A program made the position numbers and the translations under genes. The notes below the pieces were generated by a model, which saw nothing but the letters and a program-made list of their open reading frames with translations, ran no database searches and had not been told where the DNA came from. DNA of 32,682 nt from Candidatus Zambryskiibacteriota bacterium (GTDB taxonomy: Bacteria; Patescibacteriota; Minisyncoccia; Phycocordibacterales; DATGWK01): contig JAHFLV010000007.1 of NCBI GenBank assembly GCA_023264565.1, positions 1 to 32,682 on the forward strand, in the 5' to 3' direction. Shown piece after piece: positions 29,717-32,682 of the stretch (position 1 is its first letter; every line of letters begins with the position of its first letter).

Positions 29717-30823
29717 TTATTCTTCCTGGTCAGTATCGGGTTTTGCGACAATCACAGACTCGAGTCCGGCTGAATTTCCAGCGATTTTCAAAACGTCTTT
29801 ATCAATTTTTAAAAGTTCTTTTTGAGCACGGTTGTAGTGGTTTACCGTTGTACCAAGAGATGAGCCAAGCGACGACATGTATTGGTCGTATGCAGCAATA
29901 TGTTTACCTAAATCCTCTACCCTCTTTCGAATCTCTTTAGCTGATTCTTCGATTTGTAGTGCCTTGAGACCCTGGAGAACGGTCTGGAGATATGCCAAGA
30001 AAGATGTTGGTGAGGTAATGATGACTCGGCGATCTTTGAAGGCGTATTCGATAAGGTCACGAGTATTCACTTTAACCGCACCAACCTGAGCGACCAGAAG
30101 GTCATAATAGATGGCTTCGTGCGGAATAAACATGAACGCAAAGTCCATAGTGTTTTCAGCTGGCTTTACGTACTTTGAAGTTTCATCGATGCGGTTTTTG
30201 AGATCGCGACGAAACGCGGTTTCGAGCTCTTCACGTCGAACTGGATCTTTTTCATCAACTAAACGATTGTAATTTTCGAGAGAAAACTTTGAGTCGATCG
30301 GAATGATTTTATCTTTTACAAAAACCACAGCGTCGACGATCGTGCCATCGTTGAACTCGTACTGCATTTGGTAGCTGCCGGTCGGCATCACGTTCTTCAA
30401 AAGGGTTTCCAAATAGTATTCACCCAAAATACCGCGTTGCTTTGGATTTTTCAAAATGTCCTGCAAAGACTGAAGCTGGTCAGCAAAAGACACAACTTGT
30501 TTGTTTGTTTCGTCGAGCTTAGTGAGCCCCATAGTGACATCGCGAATGAGCTTTGCGGATTCACCGAACTGATTTCGCATCGATTCGTTTTGGTTGCGCA
30601 TTGATTCACTCACCTGTCGGTTGGTCTCGCCCATTTTGGCATCGATAGTTTTTGAAAGTTCGTTAATATGCTGGAGCATGAGTGACATGGCTGGATCTGG
30701 CTTCCCCGCCAATTCATCTTCTGACTTTTTTGCATTACTAAGCCGTTGCATCAAAACCCACAGAAAACCAGCGTTTAATAAAACAATAATTGCGACGATT
30801 ATGATGACAGCGGTAGTAGACAT
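29717..30823 (-). CDS. rmuC: RmuC-family DNA recombination protein
   Basis: RmuC proteins limit recombination at inverted repeats and contain a nuclease-like core. The 368-residue protein has an N-terminal membrane helix (about 4-25), a coiled-coil region (about 50-120, ELSKTIDAKMGETNRQVSES) and the RmuC core. KQRGILGEYYLETLLKNVMP, IVDAVVFVKDKIIPIDSKF, MDFAFMFIPHEAIYYDLL and RRVIITSPTSFLAYLQTVLQGLKALQI are all family-typical. TATAAT ends 6 nt before the ATG, so the transcript is probably leaderless. The gene is divergent from the yqeY-like gene with only 47 bp between. Confidence 0.94.
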   Translation of the reverse strand: MSTTAVIIIVAIIVLLNAGFLWVLMQRLSNAKKSEDELAGKPDPAMSLMLQHINELSKTIDAKMGETNRQVSESMRNQNESMRNQFGESAKLIRDVTMGLTKLDETNKQVVSFADQLQSLQDILKNPKQRGILGEYYLETLLKNVMPTGSYQMQYEFNDGTIVDAVVFVKDKIIPIDSKFSLENYNRLVDEKDPVRREELETAFRRDLKNRIDETSKYVKPAENTMDFAFMFIPHEAIYYDLLVAQVGAVKVNTRDLIEYAFKDRRVIITSPTSFLAYLQTVLQGLKALQIEESAKEIRKRVEDLGKHIAAYDQYMSSLGSSLGTTVNHYNRAQKELLKIDKDVLKIAGNSAGLESVIVAKPDTDQEE

Positions 30824-30829
30824 GGGGCA

Positions 30830-30835
30830 ATTATA
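30830..30835 (-). promoter_or_regulatory. -10 box of rmuC
   Basis: Minus-strand TATAAT, 6 nt before the rmuC ATG, with no good -35. On the plus strand of the same 47-bp gap TACTAT lies 10 nt before the yqeY-like ATG, so the divergent promoters are very close. Confidence 0.5.
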
Positions 30836-30870
30836 CTACAGGGCGCGGCTTATGATACTATTTTCTCCAT

Positions 30871-31326
30871 ATGACACTTCAAGAAAAAATCAAAAGCGAT
30901 ATGGTTCAGGCAATGAGAGACAAAGACGCTGTAAAGGTTAGCGTTCTTCGCGGTCTTATGGCCAATTTCACAACTGAACTTGTGAATAAAAAGCGAAAGC
31001 CAGATGAAGTATTAAGTGACGAAGAAGTTACGACCGTCATCATGCGAGCTATCAAGCAACGCAAAGACTCAATCGACCAATTCAAAAAAGGTGGTCGCGA
31101 AGATCTTGTGGCTTCTGAAACAGCTGAGCTTGCGGTGATTGAAGGTTTCGCTCCTAAACTCATGTCTCCTGAAGAAATTATGGTATTCGCAAAACAAAAG
31201 AAAGCAGAAATGGATGTTGCTGATAAAACCGGAATGGGCAAACTCATGAGCGCTCTTATGAAAGATCTCAAGGGAAAAGCAGATGGTGCTGATGTTAAAA
31301 CGGCAGTTGAGTCGTTATTCCAATAA
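30871..31326 (+). CDS. GatB/YqeY-domain protein
   Basis: A 151-residue protein of the YqeY family, related to the tRNA-binding tail of the GatB amidotransferase subunit: MTLQEKIKSDMVQAMRDKDA, VSVLRGLMANFTTELVNKKR, IKQRKDSIDQFKKGGREDLV, EGFAPKLMSPEEI and GKLMSALMKDLKGKADG are all typical. It is thought to bind tRNA or act with amidotransferases, but the role is not settled. Length is standard. It is divergent from rmuC and has no clear terminator before the next promoter at 31381. Confidence 0.94.
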   Translation: MTLQEKIKSDMVQAMRDKDAVKVSVLRGLMANFTTELVNKKRKPDEVLSDEEVTTVIMRAIKQRKDSIDQFKKGGREDLVASETAELAVIEGFAPKLMSPEEIMVFAKQKKAEMDVADKTGMGKLMSALMKDLKGKADGADVKTAVESLFQ

Positions 31327-31380
31327 CCAACCCTCCAGAAATAACATAAAAAATGCCCGCAAATTAGTGGCTTTTATATA

Positions 31381-31409
31381 TTGACAAATAGCATGAATAG
31401 TGCTATTAT
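31381..31409 (+). promoter_or_regulatory. Promoter of the GC-rich membrane gene
   Basis: TTGACA (31381-31386), 17-bp spacer, TATTAT (31404-31409). The leader has a perfect hairpin GTCACC-GTGTT-GGTGAC (31425-31441) and a Shine-Dalgarno AGGAG at 31458-31462, eight bases before the ATG. Confidence 0.82.
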
Positions 31410-31470
31410 ACAAACAGAAATAACGTCACCGTGTTGGTGACAAAACAGCACTTTTACAGGAGCTAGAAAA

Positions 31471-31893
31471 ATGAATCAGCGTGATTTTGTTAACCGTATC
31501 ATGGGCTTCATGACAGCAATCGTACTCATCGCAATTCTTGCTTTTGTGTTCACCCACATTGGGGGCAAGACCGTCAGCGTGGAGTATGTGAATCTGCCAT
31601 CGGCCCGGGCGTTCAGCCTGCAGGTGCCGACCATCCAGAGCGAGAATGCGGTCTGGGCAACGAACACACCCTTCAAGATGACCTACATCTTCCCAGACAA
31701 GTCGCATGCGATCTACCAGACACCCGACAACCAGCTCGTGGAAACCACGAACAAGCAGGTCATCGACCTGGTCAACCGCAACGAGTACTTCGTCATAAAC
31801 GAAGGGGCGTATCGTGGTCCTCACGGCCTGATGAAGCTCACCGAGCATGACATCGACTTCACCAAGGCCGACTACTACGCCGTCGGCCCGTAA
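31471..31893 (+). CDS. Membrane-anchored protein of unknown function, GC-rich
   Basis: A 140-residue protein with an N-terminal membrane helix (about 13-31, GFMTAIVLIAILAFVFTHI) and a soluble domain probably outside the cell (about 35-140). It has no Cys and no motif I recognise; TYIFPDKSHAIYQTPDNQLV and KLTEHDIDFTKADYYAVGP are its most distinctive parts. The coding region is clearly richer in G+C than its neighbours (39 of 60 in 31561-31620, hand count) and uses CTG, GTG, GTC and CGG codons that are rare in the housekeeping genes. It has its own promoter, structured leader, Shine-Dalgarno and terminator, so recent acquisition or special expression selection is likely. Confidence 0.75.
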   Translation: MNQRDFVNRIMGFMTAIVLIAILAFVFTHIGGKTVSVEYVNLPSARAFSLQVPTIQSENAVWATNTPFKMTYIFPDKSHAIYQTPDNQLVETTNKQVIDLVNRNEYFVINEGAYRGPHGLMKLTEHDIDFTKADYYAVGP

Positions 31894-31916
31894 ACTCGAA
31901 CGATATCGAGTACACC

Positions 31917-31947
31917 AAACACCTTGCGATAGCGCGGGGTGTTTTTT
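31917..31947 (+). terminator. Terminator of gene 31471
   Basis: AAACACC-T-TGCG-ATAG-CGCG-G-GGTGTTT (31917-31944) followed by T-run. A smaller hairpin ACTCG/CGAGT lies just after the stop codon. Confidence 0.9.
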
Positions 31948-31970
31948 ATTTCTAAAATTTCCTGAGATTC

Positions 31971-32401
31971 CTACAACTTTTGTGCCGTAATAAAAAGCTT
32001 ATTAAAAGGAAATTCCATCCCACTTTTTGGTTCCCGTCTTTCAACTCTCATTATTCGAAAACCCGCATTCTCCAAATATTTTCTAATTTCAGCTTCAGTA
32101 AATAAATTAATGAACATTTTTACTTCCGGTTTATATACAACAGAAAAATATCCATCTCGATCCATTGACGTAATTGGTTCTTGTAATGCAAGGTATGCGT
32201 AGCCACCAATTTAAGCACCCGAGCAATTCCTTCAACCGACATCGTCACATCTTTTTCCGGAATATGAATCAGAGAATAATTTGCAAAAACACCATCAAAA
32301 CTTTTATCTGGGAAATCCAATTTGCGTAAATCCATTTGAATCATTTTGAGGTCGGGGTGTTGCAAACTACAGCCTCTTTTCTGGCTTTCTGAAAACTTCA
32401 A
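31971..32401 (-). pseudogene. Broken class I SAM-dependent methyltransferase
   Basis: Two frames on the minus strand are pieces of one methyltransferase. The first (32401 downwards) has MIQMDLRKLDFPDKSFDGVF, ANYSLIHIPE and GIARVLK, covering motifs II-IV. The second (ending at 31971) has FSVVYKPEVKMFINLFTEAE, IRKYLENAGFRIMRVERREP and the C-terminus. Adding one base in the A-run near 32209-32214 restores RVLK-IGGYAYLALQEP-ITSMDRDG, so a single-base loss caused the frameshift. The N-terminal SAM-binding motif I (GxGxG) is missing: homology begins right at the 3' end of tRNA-Glu. It is therefore both 5'-truncated and frameshifted. Confidence 0.8.
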
Positions 32402-32420
32402 AACAATGAAAGACTTCGAG

Positions 32421-32492
32421 TGACCCTACGGGGAATCGAACCCCGCTTTGGAGCTTGAGAAGCTCCCGTCCTAGCCGATAGACGATAGGGCC
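32421..32492 (-). tRNA. tRNA-Glu (anticodon CTC)
   Basis: A full cloverleaf on the minus strand: acceptor GGCCCTA/TAGGGTC, D arm GTCT...GGAC, anticodon stem GGAGC/GCTCC with loop TTCTCAA (anticodon CTC, reading GAG), T arm CGGGG-TTCGATT-CCCCG, discriminator A. The TCGTCTA...GGCTAGGAC D-arm region is typical of bacterial tRNA-Glu. The 3' CCA is not encoded. Confidence 0.95.
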
Positions 32493-32541
32493 ATAGTACT
32501 ACGCACAGAACATAAACTTACCTCAAAAGTAGCTTGATTTC

Positions 32542-32654
32542 AAACAAAGATAAGACATTTGAGAAATGAGTTTCCGGAGGCGCGTAGGCGCCGAGAGTAG
32601 CGAAAACCCAGCAGGGTTTATCGCGCTCATTTCGAGAATGTCTTATCTTTGTTT
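32542..32654. repeat. 113-bp palindromic element with 18-bp perfect inverted ends
   Basis: AAACAAAGATAAGACATT (32542-32559) is the exact reverse complement of 32637-32654. After four unpaired bases a further 7 bp pair (AAATGAG with CTCATTT). Inside are two hairpins: GGCGC-GTAG-GCGCC and AAACCC-AGCA-GGGTTT, the latter lengthened by GCG/CGC. No ORF is contained. It lies about 50 bp upstream of tRNA-Glu (on the tRNA strand). It could be a MITE-like element, a recombination site or a structured RNA. The last 28 bases of the window show nothing I can assign. Confidence 0.72.
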
Positions 32655-32682
32655 CCACTCAGGCTCCTGACGGACCAAAAGC

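Noticed and set aside
29541-29825. 94-codon plus-strand ORF
   Set aside because: Half of it is antisense to rmuC; no promoter or Shine-Dalgarno.
31426-31848. 140-codon minus-strand ORF
   Set aside because: Long only because the gene on the other strand is GC-rich; its stop lies in the leader of gene 31471 and it lacks start signals.

Overview
The window reads as a housekeeping stretch from a small-genome bacterium of the Candidate Phyla Radiation (Patescibacteria, most likely Parcubacteria-like). This is inferred from lean genes, short intergenic gaps, a split-up cell-wall cluster, many CPR-style small membrane proteins and frequent CGA arginine codons. UGA is used as a normal stop, for example by the GH1 gene, which argues against the UGA-recoding CPR lineages. 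No mobile-element gene, CRISPR array or rRNA was seen. One tRNA, tRNA-Glu(CTC), lies near the right end.

Layout. 226-4043: grpE-dnaK-dnaJ chaperone genes. 4098-4598 (minus): an unknown Cys/His protein, divergent from trpS with overlapping promoters. 4700-14205: trpS, scpA-scpB, then D,D-carboxypeptidase, mraY, ftsW, murG, gltX and an M23 peptidase, all plus strand; this links chromosome condensation, peptidoglycan synthesis and tRNA charging. 14223-17735: two tiny membrane proteins, then GH1 glycosidase, DMT permease and a membrane-anchored clan GH-A-like protein. 17736-18045: a non-coding gap with a candidate structured RNA. 18046-20537 (minus): DUF1653-like protein, SLT lysozyme-like protein, and a three-gene unit (zinc-binding membrane protein, small membrane protein, DEDDh exonuclease). 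20622-23177: rpmA, a zinc-ribbon membrane protein, rplI, S41 protease. 23294-26889: cysS, dnaB, recR. 26919-28640: three stand-alone gene cassettes. 28651-30823: an inverted-repeat element, rplU, a 23-residue peptide gene, a 48-residue ORF and rmuC. 30871-31893: yqeY-like gene and a GC-rich membrane protein. 31971-32654: a broken methyltransferase pressed against tRNA-Glu, then a 113-bp palindromic element.

Two styles of gene organisation are interleaved. The housekeeping genes are AT-rich, ATG-started and often lack a clear Shine-Dalgarno; several have a -10 box only 6-10 nt before the start codon, suggesting leaderless or near-leaderless transcripts. The second style is a scattered set of short, mostly monocistronic genes (21024, 26982, 27377, 27713, 29329, 31471) with TTGAC(A/T) promoters at 16-17 bp spacing, strong Shine-Dalgarno sequences, sometimes TTG starts, and strong terminators that in two cases contain the stop codon. 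This cassette layer, the structured RNA at 17792-17894 and the two large inverted-repeat elements are the most interesting parts. All calls are by eye from sequence and family knowledge; no search or folding program was run.
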